The position numbers and the translations under genes are program-made. A stretch of DNA of 45,176 bases. Origin: Clostridia bacterium. Lineage in GTDB: Bacteria; Bacillota; Clostridia; Oscillospirales; Acutalibacteraceae. Of this stretch, positions 24,786-35,262 are shown one piece after another. The notes beneath the pieces were generated by a model. It was not told the DNA's origin, made no database searches, and saw only the letters and a list, made by a program, of their open reading frames with translations. The DNA lies in contig JAFQGI010000006.1 of the NCBI GenBank assembly GCA_017415515.1, positions 1 to 45,176 of the forward strand, in the 5' to 3' direction. The stretch's first letter is position 1. Each line of letters opens with the position of its first letter.

Positions 24786-27077
24786 TTACTTCTTGTAGCA
24801 ATAGAGGAACATCCAGGCGTTGGCGGGGTTGACCCCCTCCACCTCCTCAAAGAGGTAGCCGGGCTCGCCCTCATTCCACCAGTTTTGGCTGTTGCCGTAG
24901 TTGTCCAGCATATACTTCAGATCCCGGGTCAGCGGGTAGACCTTCTGGGTCTTATCCATATTGTTGACGTACTGCTGCATCAAAAGAGCGTATTGCTCCT
25001 TGCTTTTGAAGGTGCCGTCGGCATTGTAAAGATAGGCGGTCATATTGCCAAATTCGGTGAGCAAGCCCTGGATGGAAGCGTATTGGTTGTCCATCTGCAC
25101 ATACACTACGGGGCCGGTGCTGCTGTCCAGATGATAATACCCGTCCTTCTCATTATACACCAGCTCGTGCCCGGTGGAGGAGAAGATGTCCAGATTGGTC
25201 AGCCCCGAGGGAGCGGTCACCGGCTTGGGAGCGCCGTTGCCTGTATAGTCCACGGTGGGCTCGTCCTCGATGCTCCACGCGGGATCGCCGATGCGGGTGA
25301 CCTGCAGCACCGCGGCGTCGCAGTTGGTGGCGGCGTCGATGCCGATGACGAAGACGTTTCCGATCTGCGTTTCGTTCACCGAGATGTTAAACGCGTTGCC
25401 GGAGGTGGTGTCCGCCGCCAAATTGAACGACATGACGAAATCACTGCCGCCATAGTAACCAATCTTGGCGTAGGTGTTGGAGGAGGAGAAGCGATAGGTG
25501 CCGTCGCGGGTAGGCTCAAAGAGGAAATAGTTGCGCTCACCTGCAACCAGCGGCACGTACGCTGCGCCCTCGGATAAATACGGAACTTTGATGATCTTAT
25601 CAATCAAAGGATCGTTGATCTTCAAGGTCTTGGAAGTGTCGATCTCAGCGGCCAGCGTCAGGGTGACGGCGGATTTATTCACCGACACCACGGCGGCCTT
25701 TTCGTCGTAAAAGAACTTGGTGCCCTCCACCTTGACGGTGTAGGTGCCCCGATCCAAAGTGACTTTGGACACGCCCTTTTTGTCGCCCACTTGCTTGGCA
25801 ACCTGCTTGTCGCCGTTATAGAAAAGGACAGTCAGTCCACCCATGGGAGCGCCGTTGCCGTCCTGCAGGGTGACGGTGTAGTCCATGGTGGTGACCTCGG
25901 GGTCGGCAGGGGGATCGGGAGGAACGATGGGCTGTTCCTTCTCCAACGTGATGGTGATGTCGGTGGTGCCGACGGGATACCAGAAACGCTTGCTTTCCGC
26001 GATGTAGCCCTTGGGAATGGTGAGAAGAATGGCGATATCGCCCTCAGGCAAAACAAATTTGGCCACGCCCTTGCTGTCGGTGGTGACGGTCTTCCAAATC
26101 AGTTCCACCTGCGCCCGTAATTCCACGCCTGCCATGGGTTTACCGTCTTGATCCTTGACGGTGACCGTGTAGTCCACGGTACGGTCGGGACCGTCCACAG
26201 TAACCTCCTTCTTCTCGCTGAAGGATACCGTGGATTCGATTGTCATAGCAGGATACTCGTTTTTCTCGTTGGGCAACACCATATAGGTGATGCGCACCTC
26301 GTCACCCTTGGTGACGGGCACCTCCAAACCACCTTTTTCGCCATCCTCGCCCATCGTGCGGCTGACGCCGGAGGTCAGGTTGTATACCTCCACATCCACG
26401 AGAAGCACATCGGTATCGTGAATCACATCAATATGCAACACACCATTGGCGGTGGCGGTGTGGGTATACACCACACCCGTCTCGTTTCCGGCCTCAATCT
26501 GAACCTTCAACTCCTTGCCATCGCCATCTTTCAGCGTACCCAACTCATAGGGGTTGGGCAGCGTGCCCTTGGGATAGGTGAAGGTCACTTTAAAGGTGGC
26601 GTCGGCGGTGCCTTTGTTGCCGATGGCCAGCTTGACGGGGTTCAGAATATCGTCGGTGGTGACAGGGAAGGTGATCACACCGTTTTTCGGCTCATAGGTC
26701 TTGCCCTCGTATTCCACATAGGCGTCCTTGCTCTCAATGCGCAGGTCGGTGCCGTCGACGCGGTAGACGTCGTAATAGGTGACGCCGCCTGCCTGAACCA
26801 CCGCGTCAAATTCCAGCACGCCGCCGATCTCGAAGGGCAGCTCCTTAGAGCCGTTTCGCTCGTCATCCGGCAGCAGACCGCCGTCCGTGGTGGTTGTGGA
26901 GGGGTCGGTGGTGCCGCCCTCAGTCGGGAGCGTGGTAGTGGTGCCGCCCTGGGTGGTCTTAGGGGCGGTGGTCTTGGTGCTTCCTTTTTTCTTGTCGCCT
27001 TCCTTACCGCAAGCGGTGAAGGTCAGCAACAACGCCAGCGCCAGCACCAATGCCAGCCATTTCTGCATCGTTTTCAT
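24786..27077 (-). CDS. Secreted lipoprotein with threonine-rich linker and prealbumin/Cna_B-like beta domains
   Basis: The 763-residue protein starts at 27077 after AGGAGGACACT. Its signal peptide ends in LTFTAC, a lipobox, so it is attached to the outer face of the membrane. A low-complexity K/T/S-rich linker follows (~25-70). Next come beta-rich domains and two similar carboxypeptidase-regulatory-like units, MDYTVTLQDGNGAPMGGLTV and VDYTVTVKDQDGKPMAGVEL, each of about 80 residues. The C-terminal region resembles a solute-exposed domain with FLFEPTRDGTYRFSSSN, typical of bacterial pre-peptidase C-terminal-like folds. No catalytic motif is seen. It has its own promoter and converges on the Fe-S/thioredoxin gene. 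A surface-binding or structural role is plausible; the exact function is unknown. Confidence 0.8.
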   Translation of the reverse strand: MKTMQKWLALVLALALLLTFTACGKEGDKKKGSTKTTAPKTTQGGTTTTLPTEGGTTDPSTTTTDGGLLPDDERNGSKELPFEIGGVLEFDAVVQAGGVTYYDVYRVDGTDLRIESKDAYVEYEGKTYEPKNGVITFPVTTDDILNPVKLAIGNKGTADATFKVTFTYPKGTLPNPYELGTLKDGDGKELKVQIEAGNETGVVYTHTATANGVLHIDVIHDTDVLLVDVEVYNLTSGVSRTMGEDGEKGGLEVPVTKGDEVRITYMVLPNEKNEYPAMTIESTVSFSEKKEVTVDGPDRTVDYTVTVKDQDGKPMAGVELRAQVELIWKTVTTDSKGVAKFVLPEGDIAILLTIPKGYIAESKRFWYPVGTTDITITLEKEQPIVPPDPPADPEVTTMDYTVTLQDGNGAPMGGLTVLFYNGDKQVAKQVGDKKGVSKVTLDRGTYTVKVEGTKFFYDEKAAVVSVNKSAVTLTLAAEIDTSKTLKINDPLIDKIIKVPYLSEGAAYVPLVAGERNYFLFEPTRDGTYRFSSSNTYAKIGYYGGSDFVMSFNLAADTTSGNAFNISVNETQIGNVFVIGIDAATNCDAAVLQVTRIGDPAWSIEDEPTVDYTGNGAPKPVTAPSGLTNLDIFSSTGHELVYNEKDGYYHLDSSTGPVVYVQMDNQYASIQGLLTEFGNMTAYLYNADGTFKSKEQYALLMQQYVNNMDKTQKVYPLTRDLKYMLDNYGNSQNWWNEGEPGYLFEEVEGVNPANAWMFLYCYKK

Positions 27078-27113
27078 AGTGTCCTCCTAATAGGGATTTT
27101 TCGTTCGTTCGTT

Positions 27114-27142
27114 ATTTTACCATATATCGCGACTCTCGTCAA
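27114..27142 (-). promoter_or_regulatory. Predicted promoter of the lipoprotein gene
   Basis: On the minus strand TTGACG (27137-27142) and TAAAAT (27114-27119) are 17 bases apart. A GAACGAACGAAC triplet repeat lies in the leader. Confidence 0.65.
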
Positions 27143-27152
27143 GAAAGAGCAA

Positions 27153-27179
27153 GACGGCAGGAAACCTCTTCCTGCCGTC
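27153..27179 (-). terminator. Terminator of the feo operon
   Basis: GACGGCAGG (27153-27161) pairs with CCTGCCGTC (27171-27179), and the minus strand then reads TTGCTCTTTCTT. The T-tract is imperfect but the stem is strong and lies just after the small Cys-rich gene. Confidence 0.75.
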
Positions 27180-27185
27180 CTGACG

Positions 27186-27350
27186 TTATTCGATTGAGCG
27201 GTGATCCGTTTTCGCGGAGCAGTCACCGCCGCACTGCTTACAGTAAGGGCAACCGATGCATTTTTCGCCCCGCTTTTTGGCGCGGACGAGATAGACGACG
27301 ATCGCCGCCACAACAGCCGCCAAAATCAGCGCGATGATCCAATTTTCCAT
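27186..27350 (-). CDS. FeoB-associated Cys-rich small membrane protein
   Basis: This short gene encodes 54 residues: one N-terminal membrane helix (WIIALILAAVVAAIVVYLV), then basic RAKKRG, then a cysteine-rich tail ECIGCPYC-like (KCIGCPYCKQCGGDCSAK) with five cysteines. This matches the small FeoB-associated proteins found next to feoB in Firmicutes. It lies 24 bases after feoB, in the same direction, before the operon terminator. An in-frame ATG at 27359 is possible; 27350 is chosen for the AGGATGTGG upstream. It probably helps FeoB with ferrous iron transfer, a role analogous to FeoC that has not been shown directly. Confidence 0.85.
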   Translation of the reverse strand: MENWIIALILAAVVAAIVVYLVRAKKRGEKCIGCPYCKQCGGDCSAKTDHRSIE

Positions 27351-27374
27351 AAGCCACATCCTAACTGTTGGGGA

Positions 27375-29387
27375 TTATTTGCCGGTTTTCAACTTCTTGT
27401 TGGTGTTCAGAATCAAACCCGCCACAACGGCGGCCATAACCAACACCGCAATCAAACCGCCAACGGCGGCGCCCATGTTCAGCGTGCCGCCTACGAGCAG
27501 CGTGCCGATGGTATACACCAGATAGGACACGGTGTAGCCCACCGCCAACTGCAAGCCGATGCCGCCCCACAGCCACTTGGCGCTCTTCATCTCGGCGTTC
27601 ATGGCGCCGATGGCCGCAAAGCAAGGGGGGGTGTACAGATTGAACATCAAATACGCCAGCGCCGCCACCTTGGTGATGGCCATGATGCCGGCCACCTCGG
27701 TGCCTGCCCCCTCCATCAGAGCCAGCTCCTCGGTGTCGATGAGGTTTTCCAAACCCACAAAGCAGACCGCCAGCGTGCCCACCACATTCTCTTTGGCGAT
27801 GAAGCCGGTGATGGCCGCCGCCGCCAGCTGCCAGGACAGCACGCCCACAATGGGCACCAGCAGATAGGCAAAGGGCGAGGCGATGGAGGCGAGAATGGAT
27901 TGATCAGCGCTCTCGGCAACGGTGAAGCTCCAAGTGAAGCTCTGCATCAGCTGTACCGCCATGTTGCACAGCAAAATGATGGTGGCGGCTTTCACGATAT
28001 AGGCCCAGCCGCGGCTGCACATCGACTTGAACGCGCCCCAGAAGGAGGGCACCCTGTATGCGGGCAATTCAATAATGAAGAAGGATTTTTTCGCTTTGTG
28101 GCCCGTGACGGCGTTCACCAACAGGGCGCCGAGGAAGATGAGGGCAATGCCCGCGAAATACATCAGCGCGCTGACCCACCAAGCGTCCTCAAAGAAGGCG
28201 CCCGCAAACAGGGCGATGACCGGGATCTTGGCGCCGCAAGGCATAAAGGGAGCCAGCATAGCGGTGGCACGGCGCTCCCGCTCGTTGCGGATGGTGCGGC
28301 TAGCCATAATGCCGGGGACGGCGCAACCAACCGTGATGACAAAGGGGATCACCGACTTGCCGGAGAGGCCCACCCGCTTAAAAATCGGGTCAAGCACCAC
28401 GGCGGCACGAGACATATAGCCACAATCCTCCAACAGAGCAATGAGGAAATACATCACCATCACCAGCGGCAGGAAGCCCACCACCGCCACCACACCGCCG
28501 ATGACGCCATCCACCAGGATGGCGGAAAGCAAGGGGTTGGCGCCCACCAACAGGCCGCCCACCCAGCCCTGGAAATTCTCCAAGAGCGGCACCAGGCCGG
28601 GGAGGAAGGTGTCCCCCACCTCCACGCCTTCGGCAATCCAGGTACCCAGGGTGGTCTGGGAAATATAAAACACCAAAAACATCACCACGGCGAAGATGGG
28701 AATGCCCAACCATTTGTTGGTGAGCACGGCGTCGATCTTGTCGCCCACGTTCTTTTCGTTGGTGCGCACCTTGCGCCGTTCCACCGCGCTGACGATGCCG
28801 TTCACGAACGCAAAGCGGCGGCGGTCGGCGGTCTGCACCGCCTCTTTGTCGGTGAGATCCAGCTCCAACTGGCGATAGGGGGCGATCTGCCCCTTGCCCA
28901 CCTGAGTGATGGCGACACGGATCAATTCCTCCAATCCGTCGGCGGAGGTGGACACCGTCTTGACCACCGGACAGCCCAGCTTAGCAGAGAGGGCGGCGGC
29001 ATCGATCTTGTTTCCTTTTTTCTTGCCCACGTCGCTCTTGTTCAGCGCCACCACCACGGGGATGCCCAGCTCCAACAGCTGGGTGGTGAAGAACAGGCTG
29101 CGGCTCAGGTTATCCGCGTCCACGATGTTGATGATCACGTCGGGCTTCTCCCCCATCACGTAATCGCGGGTCACGCTCTCCTCGCTGGTGAAGGGCGACA
29201 TGGAATAAGCACCGGGCAGGTCCACGGCAAGCACCGTCCGGTTTCCGGTATAGGCTTTTTTGATGGGGTGCTCCTTCTTATCCACGGTAACGCCCGCCCA
29301 GTTGCCCACCTTTTCGTTGCTGCCGGTCAGGGCGTTGTACATGGTGGTCTTGCCCGAGTTGGGGTTGCCCGCCAAAGCAATTCTCAT
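27375..29387 (-). CDS. feoB: Ferrous iron transport protein B
   Basis: The 670-residue protein starts at 29387 after GGAGGAAAAG. The N-terminal G domain has G1 GNPNSGKTT (residues 7-15), G3 DLPGAYSM and G4 NKSD, followed by the helical GDI-like segment. The C-terminal part has about ten membrane helices with the two Gate motifs (FLPLVMVMYFLIALLEDCGY and a second near the C-terminus) and the CAVPGIMASRT segment. It imports Fe2+ across the cytoplasmic membrane in a GTP-dependent way. It is shorter than E. coli FeoB (773), as is normal in Firmicutes. It follows feoA with a 98-base gap containing a DtxR-like palindrome and is followed by the small Cys-rich partner. Confidence 0.97.
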   Translation of the reverse strand: MRIALAGNPNSGKTTMYNALTGSNEKVGNWAGVTVDKKEHPIKKAYTGNRTVLAVDLPGAYSMSPFTSEESVTRDYVMGEKPDVIINIVDADNLSRSLFFTTQLLELGIPVVVALNKSDVGKKKGNKIDAAALSAKLGCPVVKTVSTSADGLEELIRVAITQVGKGQIAPYRQLELDLTDKEAVQTADRRRFAFVNGIVSAVERRKVRTNEKNVGDKIDAVLTNKWLGIPIFAVVMFLVFYISQTTLGTWIAEGVEVGDTFLPGLVPLLENFQGWVGGLLVGANPLLSAILVDGVIGGVVAVVGFLPLVMVMYFLIALLEDCGYMSRAAVVLDPIFKRVGLSGKSVIPFVITVGCAVPGIMASRTIRNERERRATAMLAPFMPCGAKIPVIALFAGAFFEDAWWVSALMYFAGIALIFLGALLVNAVTGHKAKKSFFIIELPAYRVPSFWGAFKSMCSRGWAYIVKAATIILLCNMAVQLMQSFTWSFTVAESADQSILASIASPFAYLLVPIVGVLSWQLAAAAITGFIAKENVVGTLAVCFVGLENLIDTEELALMEGAGTEVAGIMAITKVAALAYLMFNLYTPPCFAAIGAMNAEMKSAKWLWGGIGLQLAVGYTVSYLVYTIGTLLVGGTLNMGAAVGGLIAVLVMAAVVAGLILNTNKKLKTGK

Positions 29388-29437
29388 AACACTTTTCCTC
29401 CGTCTTTATGTATACCTAATCTATCAAACACGTTTGG

Positions 29438-29455
29438 GGTTAGCCGCCGCTAACC
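29438..29455. promoter_or_regulatory. DtxR/IdeR-like operator between feoA and feoB
   Basis: GGTTAGC-CGCC-GCTAACC is a perfect 7-4-7 palindrome close to the TTAGGTTAG-CTAACCTAA iron box. Its place suggests extra iron control before feoB, perhaps with a weak second promoter (TTGATG-17-TTTTAT upstream). Confidence 0.6.
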
Positions 29456-29485
29456 GATGGATAAAAATAATAAAAAACGATAACA

Positions 29486-29698
29486 TCAAACGATAATGGC
29501 CTCCGCCAAGGCGGTGTCGATGCTGTAACGGCCATCCTTGATGGAGACGGTGCAACCGCTCTTGCGGTGGGAGATGACCGTGATGCCCTCGCCGCTGTAA
29601 CAGCCGAGAGAGAACAGAAAAGCGTTCAGCTCCTCGTCATCGGTTTCAATGCGCTGAATGATGTATTCTTTGCCTTCTTCTGCCTGACGCAGGGTCAT
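29486..29698 (-). CDS. feoA: Ferrous iron transport protein A
   Basis: The 70-residue SH3-like protein starts at the ATG at 29698, eight bases after GGAGG; the GTG nine bases upstream overlaps that site. The core ELNAFLFSLGCYSGEGITVI matches the FeoA RLxxLGLxPGxxV pattern, and RYSIDTALAEAIIV matches the family C-terminus. FeoA is cytoplasmic and needed for FeoB activity. It is the first gene of the iron operon, behind a strong promoter and two iron-box-like palindromes. Confidence 0.93.
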   Translation of the reverse strand: MTLRQAEEGKEYIIQRIETDDEELNAFLFSLGCYSGEGITVISHRKSGCTVSIKDGRYSIDTALAEAIIV

Positions 29699-29716
29699 TT
29701 CCGTCACCTCCGTTTT

Positions 29717-29734
29717 GGTTAGTCTTTGCTAACC
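29717..29734. promoter_or_regulatory. DtxR/IdeR-like operator, feoA proximal
   Basis: GGTTAG-TCTTTG-CTAACC, two exact 6-base half-sites, lies between the feoA promoter and its ribosome binding site. Confidence 0.6.
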
Positions 29735-29751
29735 GCACGCTTCAAAAAATC

Positions 29752-29769
29752 AGTTAGCCTCCGCTAACC
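29752..29769. promoter_or_regulatory. DtxR/IdeR-like operator, feoA distal
   Basis: GTTAGC-CTCC-GCTAAC lies just downstream of the -10 box, about +3 to +20. Bound repressor here would block the start of transcription when iron is plentiful. Confidence 0.65.
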
Positions 29770-29776
29770 ACAGGGT

Positions 29777-29805
29777 ATTATAGAGCTTTTTCCAGCATTT
29801 GTCAA
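29777..29805 (-). promoter_or_regulatory. Consensus sigma-A promoter of feoAB
   Basis: On the minus strand TTGACA (29800-29805) and TATAAT (29777-29782) are exactly 17 bases apart. Such a perfect promoter fits a gene controlled by a repressor. Confidence 0.85.
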
Positions 29806-29837
29806 GATAAACTTTCGGTTTTTACACCAAAAGCGCA

Positions 29838-29874
29838 AAAAAGACGGCACAGCAAAAAGCTATGCCGTCTTCTT
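29838..29874. terminator. Terminator at the end of the purine operon
   Basis: AAGACGGCACAGC and GCTATGCCGTCTT surround an A5 loop, with A and T runs outside, directly after the fhs stop codon. Confidence 0.88.
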
Positions 29875-29879
29875 TCCAA

Positions 29880-31556
29880 TTAGAACAAACCGGTAATCTT
29901 GCCGTGGGCATCCACGTCGATGCGCTCGGCGGCGGGGGACTTGGGCAGACCGGGCATGGTGAGGATGTCACCGGTCAGCACCACGATGAAGCCCGCACCG
30001 GCGGACACCTTGACGTTCTTCACCGTGACGGTGAAGCCTTCGGGGGCACCCAGCTTGGTGGGGTCGTCGGAGAAGGAATACTGGGTCTTGGCGATGCAGA
30101 CGGGGCACTTGTCAAAGCCCAAGGCGGTGAGCTGGGCGATCTGCTTTTTCGCCGCAGGCAGGACGACGATACCGTCGCCGCCGTAGACCTTCTTCACCAC
30201 AGACTCGATCTTCTCCTCGATGGAGCAGTCCAGCTCGTAGGAGAAGGTGAAATCGCCCTGCTCCTCCTCGCAGAGACGGACCACCTCTTTCGCCATCTCG
30301 ATGCCGCCGGCGCCGCCGTCCGCCCACACGGTGGACAGCACGGTGTTGACACCCAGCTCACGGCACTTGGCGATGATGAAATCAATCTCGGCGTCGGTGT
30401 CGGTGGGGAAACGGTTGACCGCCACCACGCAGGGAAGCTTGTACACATTCTTAATATTGGACACGTGGCGCAGCAGATTGGGGATGCCGCGCTCCAACGC
30501 ACCCAGATCCTCGGTGGCCAGCTCGGTCTTAGCCAGACCGCCGTGCATTTTCAAGGCTCGGACGGTGGCCACCATCACCACCGCGTCGGGGGTGAGGCCG
30601 GCCATACGGCATTTGATGTCCAGGAATTTCTCCGCACCCAAATCGGCGCCGAAGCCCGCCTCGGTGACGGTGTAGTCGCCCATCTTCAGCGCCAAGCGAG
30701 TAGCCATCACGGAGTTGCAACCGTGGGCGATGTTGGCGAAGGGACCGCCGTGGACGAAGGCAGGAGTGCCTTCCAGCGTCTGTACCAGGTTAGGCTTGAT
30801 GGCATCCTTCAGCAGGGCGGTCATAGCGCCCACCGCCTTCAGGTCGCCGGCGGTGACGGGTTTATCGTCATAGGTGTAGCCCACGATGATGCGAGACAGA
30901 CGCTCCTTCAGGTCGGTGATGGAGGAAGCCAGGCAGAACACCGCCATAATCTCGCTGGCCACGGTGATATCAAAGCCGTCCTCGCGGGGGACACCGTTGG
31001 GCTTGCCGCCCATACCGTCCACGATGAAGCGCAGCTGGCGGTCGTTCATATCCACGCACCGCTTCCAGGTGATACGGCGCACGTCGATGCCCAGGGCGTT
31101 GCCCTGCTGGATGTGGTTATCCAGCATGGCGGCCAGCAGGTTGTTGGCGGCACCGATGGCGTGGAAGTCGCCGGTGAAGTGCAGGTTGATGTCCTCCATA
31201 GGCACCACCTGAGCGTAGCCGCCGCCTGCCGCACCGCCCTTGACGCCGAACACGGGGCCGAGGGAGGGCTCGCGGAGCGCCACGGTGACGTCCTTGCCGA
31301 TGCGCTTGAGACCGTCCGCCAGACCGATGGTGGTGGTGGTCTTACCCTCACCTGCGGGGGTGGGGGTGATGGCAGTAACCAGAATCAGCTTGCCGTCGGG
31401 GCGGTCGGACTCCTCCAACAGGGAGAGGTCGATCTTTGCCTTATAGTTGCCGTACTGCTCCAAATATTTCTCATCCACGTGGGCGGTAGCGGCAATCTCG
31501 CGGATGTGCTTCATTTGACATTCCTGGGCGATTTCAATATCGGTTTTGTAGGACAT
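29880..31556 (-). CDS. fhs: Formate-tetrahydrofolate ligase
   Basis: The 558-residue protein matches the family's usual 556-560. It starts at 31556 ([11 protein letters not shown]) behind AAAGGAGTG; a longer open frame that runs into purL is not real. The ATP loop [20 protein letters not shown] and [20 protein letters not shown] are diagnostic. The enzyme joins formate to THF using ATP, giving 10-formyl-THF. It is the last gene of the purine operon, 13 bases after purL. That places the source of the formyl donor with the two enzymes that use it (PurN and PurH) and with a formate-family channel in the same operon. Confidence 0.97.
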   Translation of the reverse strand: MSYKTDIEIAQECQMKHIREIAATAHVDEKYLEQYGNYKAKIDLSLLEESDRPDGKLILVTAITPTPAGEGKTTTTIGLADGLKRIGKDVTVALREPSLGPVFGVKGGAAGGGYAQVVPMEDINLHFTGDFHAIGAANNLLAAMLDNHIQQGNALGIDVRRITWKRCVDMNDRQLRFIVDGMGGKPNGVPREDGFDITVASEIMAVFCLASSITDLKERLSRIIVGYTYDDKPVTAGDLKAVGAMTALLKDAIKPNLVQTLEGTPAFVHGGPFANIAHGCNSVMATRLALKMGDYTVTEAGFGADLGAEKFLDIKCRMAGLTPDAVVMVATVRALKMHGGLAKTELATEDLGALERGIPNLLRHVSNIKNVYKLPCVVAVNRFPTDTDAEIDFIIAKCRELGVNTVLSTVWADGGAGGIEMAKEVVRLCEEEQGDFTFSYELDCSIEEKIESVVKKVYGGDGIVVLPAAKKQIAQLTALGFDKCPVCIAKTQYSFSDDPTKLGAPEGFTVTVKNVKVSAGAGFIVVLTGDILTMPGLPKSPAAERIDVDAHGKITGLF

Positions 31557-31569
31557 AAAAAACACTCCT

Positions 31570-34500
31570 TTATCCTTTGAAATACTTAACGGCGGCCTCG
31601 AACATACGGATGTCGTACTCACCGGGGACGTTGCGGTACAGGCCGTCGGCGATGCGCTCACTGTGACCCATCTTACCGAACACACGACCATCGGGCGAGG
31701 TGATGCCCTCGATGGCGAACAGAGAGCCGTTGGGATTGAAGTTGATAGAGTTGGTGGGGTTGCCGTCCAAGTCCACGTACTGGGTGGCAATCTGACCGTT
31801 CTGAGCCAACCGGAGCGCCAATTCGGGAGAGCAGAGGAATTTTCCTTCGCCATGGGAGATGGGCACGTTGACGATGTCGCCCACCTGCATTAAGCTCAGC
31901 CAAGGAGACTTGGTAGAGGCGATGCGGGTGTGGACGATGCGGGACTGGTGGCGGTTGATGTTGTTAAAGGTCAAGGTGGGGCAGGTTTCATCGGTGTCGA
32001 TGATCTTGCCATAGGGTACTAATCCTAACTTGATCAACGCCTGGAAGCCGTTGCAGATACCGCACATCAGACCGTCGCGGTTGTCCAGCAGGTCGGTGAC
32101 CGCCTCTTTGACGGCGGCGTTGCGGAAGAAAGCGGTGATAAACTTGGCAGAGCCATCCGGCTCGTCGCCGCCGGAGAAGCCACCGGGCACAAAAATGGCC
32201 TGAGCGTCCGCCACCTTCTTGGAGAAGGCGTCCACCGAAGCGGCTACGTCGTCGGCGGTGAGGTTGCGCACCACAAAGATCTCCGGCTCGGCACCGGCAC
32301 GCTGAACCGCGCGGGCGGAATCGTACTCGCAGTTGGTGCCGGGAAAAACGGGAATCAGAATCTTGGGTCGTGCCACCTTAATGGCGGGGGCAAGGGTGCT
32401 TTTTTCGGTGTAATGAAAGGTGGGAGGCACATCCTTGGACTCCTTGGCCTTGGTGGGATAGACATCCTCCAAGGTGGCGGTGTTCAGGGCGTACATCTCG
32501 TCGATGGTGGCGACGTCGCCGTCCAAATCGATAATGCCGTCGGCGGTGGTGACACCCAAGCGCAGAGCGCCGGGCAGAGAAATCTCCTCGACGGTTTCAG
32601 CGAGGATGAAATCGGGGAAGGACAGGTGCCAGTTCTCCTTCAGGCCTGCATCGGACTTGAAGCCGATGTGGTTACCGAAGGACATCTTCATGATACCCTC
32701 GGCGATGCCGTGCTCCACCGCCCAAGCGGAGAGAATTTTGCCCTCGCGACATAGGGTATGGAAGCGGTCCCACGCCTCCTTGACGCTGTCGGCGGTCTCC
32801 TCGGTAGGACCGAAGACGTAGACGGGGTTGCCCGCCGCCTTAAACTCGGGGGTGATGACGTCATTTTTGTTGATGGGAGCGATGGCGAAGGAAATCACGG
32901 TGGGAGGCACGTCCAAGTCGAGGAAGGTGCCGGACATGGAGTCCTTACCGCCGATGGCGGCGGCGCCCAGCTCCAGCTGGGCATCCAGTGCGCCCAACAG
33001 AGCGGCAAAAGGCTTGCCCCAACGGGTGGGCTCGTCCTTTAGTTTCTCAAAAAACTCCTGCAAAGTCAAGTACGTCTTTTTATAGTCGCATCCGGCGGCC
33101 ACCAGCTTCGCCACCGAGGAGAACACCGCGGCGTGAGCCCCCGTGTAGGGGTCCACGGTGAGGCGGTCGGGGTCGCAGCCCCACGCGAACACGCTGGCGG
33201 TGTCGGTGGACTGACCCGGCAGCATCGGCAGGGTCGCACACATCGACTGGGCGGGGGTCAGCTGGCGAGCACCGCCATAGGGCAACACCACGCTACCGGC
33301 ACCGATGGTGGAGTCAAAGCGCTCGATGAGGCCACGCTGGTCGGCGGTGTGGAGATCGGCGGCCATCTCACGCAGATTGGCATAGAGAGGTTGGCTCAGC
33401 ACGGTCAGATCTTTCTCAGCGACCTCAATGTCGGCGTGCTTCACCGCACCGTTGGTGTCTAAGAAAGCACGGGACAGGTCGGCAACGGTCTGGTCACGCC
33501 AGGTCATCACCATGCGCTCCTCCTCGGTGACCACAGCCACGCGATAGGCCTCCAGGTTCTCGGCCTGCGCCAGAGCGATAAACTTGTCAGCATCCTCGGC
33601 GGCGACCACCACTGCCATACGCTCCTGGGACTCGGAGATGGCGATCTCGGTGCCGTCCAAACCGTCGTATTTCTTACGCACCGCGTCCAAATCGATGCGC
33701 AAGCCCGGCGCCAACTCACCGATGGCGACAGACACACCGCCGGCGCCGAAGTCGTTACAACGCTTGATCAGGCGGGTGACGGCAGGATTGCGGAACAGGC
33801 GCTGGATCTTGCGCTCCTCGGGGGCATTACCCTTTTGCACCTCCGACGCCATCGTGGTCAGGGATTTCATATTGTGGCTCTTGGAGGAGCCGGTGGCACC
33901 GCCAATGCCGTCGCGGCCGGTGCGACCGCCCAGCAGCACCACCACGTCACCGGGAGCGGGACGCTCACGGCGCACATTCTCGGCAGGGGCGGCGGCAACC
34001 ACCGCGCCGCACTCCAAACGCTTGGCCACAAAGCCTTCGTGATACAGCTCCGCCACGTGACCGGTAGCCAGACCGATCTGGTTTCCGTAGGAGGAATAGC
34101 CTGCGGCGGCGGTCTGGCATATCTTGCGCTGGGGCAGTTTGCCCGCCAAGGTCTCCCCCACCGTCTTGCGGGGGTCGCCCGCACCCGTCACGCGCATCGC
34201 CTGATGGACGTAGGCGCGACCGGACAGGGGATCGCGGATGCAACCGCCGATGCAGGTGGCGGCACCGCCGAAGGGTTCGATCTCGGTGGGGTGGTTGTGG
34301 GTTTCGTTCTTAAACATCAGGAGCCAATCCTGCTCCTCGCCGTTCACCGTGGCGGTGAGGTGAATGGAACAGGCGTTGATCTCCTCGGACTCATCCAGTT
34401 CGGGAGTCAAACCGCGCTTTTTCAGCACCTTGGTAGCCAAGGTGGCGATGTCCATCAGGGTCTGGGGACGGGCGGCGGCCTTTTCCTCGCCGTACACCTC

Positions 34501-35262
34501 CACACGGGCCTCCAAATAGCGCTCGTAGGCTTCCTGTACCGCGGGATCGTGAATCACCACATTATCAAAATGGGTGGAGAAGGTGGTGTGGCGGCAGTGG
34601 TCGGACCAATAGGTGTCCACCACGCGAATCTCGGTGACGGTGGGGTTTCTCTTTTCTTCGTCACGGAAATAGGCTTGCAAGAAAGCGAGGTCGTCCACGT
34701 CCATCGCCAAGCCCATATTATCCAGCAGAGTGGCGAGGTCGTCACGGTCCATCGCGATAAAACCCTCGATGGTGGCCACGGGGGCGGGGATGGAATGCTC
34801 CACCGCCAAAGTGGCGGGCAACTCCAAAGAAGCCTCGCGGCTCTCCACGGGGTTGATCACGTGCTGCTTAATGGCGGTGAGCTCCTCCTCAGAGAGGGTG
34901 CCGTACAGCGCATACACCTTGGCGGTGCGGATGAGGGGGCGCTCCTGCTGAGAAATAATCTGAATGCACTGGGCGGCGGAATCGGCGCGCTGGTCGTACT
35001 GACCGGGCAGATACTCCACCGCAAAGACGATGGCGCCCTCGGCGGTCACCTCGGCGGATACGTCATCCAGCTGAGGCTCGGCGAAGACGGTATTTTTGGC
35101 ATACTCAAACAGGTCGGCGGACAGACCCTCGGCGTCGTAACGGTTGAACAGGCGCACAGTCTCCAAGCCCTCGACACCCAAGAGGGTACGAGCCTCGCCC
35201 AGCAGAGCGCGAGCTTCGTTGTCCAGACCCTCTTTCTTTTCTACGTATACACGGTAAACCAT
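31570..35262 (-). CDS. purL: Phosphoribosylformylglycinamidine synthase, single-chain clostridial type
   Basis: The 1230-residue protein converts FGAR, glutamine and ATP to FGAM. It has the N-terminal PurS-like part, two AIR-synthase-like halves ([19 protein letters not shown] in the first), and a C-terminal class I glutaminase beginning [19 protein letters not shown], with the nucleophile Cys1070 in GICNGFQ. Single-chain PurL with this N-terminus is typical of Clostridia and differs from the Bacillus PurSQL set. Its ATG directly follows the purD stop codon, so the two are translationally coupled (ribosome site GGAGGAAACATAA). Confidence 0.96.
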   Translation of the reverse strand: MVYRVYVEKKEGLDNEARALLGEARTLLGVEGLETVRLFNRYDAEGLSADLFEYAKNTVFAEPQLDDVSAEVTAEGAIVFAVEYLPGQYDQRADSAAQCIQIISQQERPLIRTAKVYALYGTLSEEELTAIKQHVINPVESREASLELPATLAVEHSIPAPVATIEGFIAMDRDDLATLLDNMGLAMDVDDLAFLQAYFRDEEKRNPTVTEIRVVDTYWSDHCRHTTFSTHFDNVVIHDPAVQEAYERYLEARVEVYGEEKAAARPQTLMDIATLATKVLKKRGLTPELDESEEINACSIHLTATVNGEEQDWLLMFKNETHNHPTEIEPFGGAATCIGGCIRDPLSGRAYVHQAMRVTGAGDPRKTVGETLAGKLPQRKICQTAAAGYSSYGNQIGLATGHVAELYHEGFVAKRLECGAVVAAAPAENVRRERPAPGDVVVLLGGRTGRDGIGGATGSSKSHNMKSLTTMASEVQKGNAPEERKIQRLFRNPAVTRLIKRCNDFGAGGVSVAIGELAPGLRIDLDAVRKKYDGLDGTEIAISESQERMAVVVAAEDADKFIALAQAENLEAYRVAVVTEEERMVMTWRDQTVADLSRAFLDTNGAVKHADIEVAEKDLTVLSQPLYANLREMAADLHTADQRGLIERFDSTIGAGSVVLPYGGARQLTPAQSMCATLPMLPGQSTDTASVFAWGCDPDRLTVDPYTGAHAAVFSSVAKLVAAGCDYKKTYLTLQEFFEKLKDEPTRWGKPFAALLGALDAQLELGAAAIGGKDSMSGTFLDLDVPPTVISFAIAPINKNDVITPEFKAAGNPVYVFGPTEETADSVKEAWDRFHTLCREGKILSAWAVEHGIAEGIMKMSFGNHIGFKSDAGLKENWHLSFPDFILAETVEEISLPGALRLGVTTADGIIDLDGDVATIDEMYALNTATLEDVYPTKAKESKDVPPTFHYTEKSTLAPAIKVARPKILIPVFPGTNCEYDSARAVQRAGAEPEIFVVRNLTADDVAASVDAFSKKVADAQAIFVPGGFSGGDEPDGSAKFITAFFRNAAVKEAVTDLLDNRDGLMCGICNGFQALIKLGLVPYGKIIDTDETCPTLTFNNINRHQSRIVHTRIASTKSPWLSLMQVGDIVNVPISHGEGKFLCSPELALRLAQNGQIATQYVDLDGNPTNSINFNPNGSLFAIEGITSPDGRVFGKMGHSERIADGLYRNVPGEYDIRMFEAAVKYFKG

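Noticed and set aside
31557-31853. Upstream extension of the fhs frame
   Set aside because: The extra 99 codons overlap purL in another frame, while a good ribosome site and the family N-terminus place the start at 31556.
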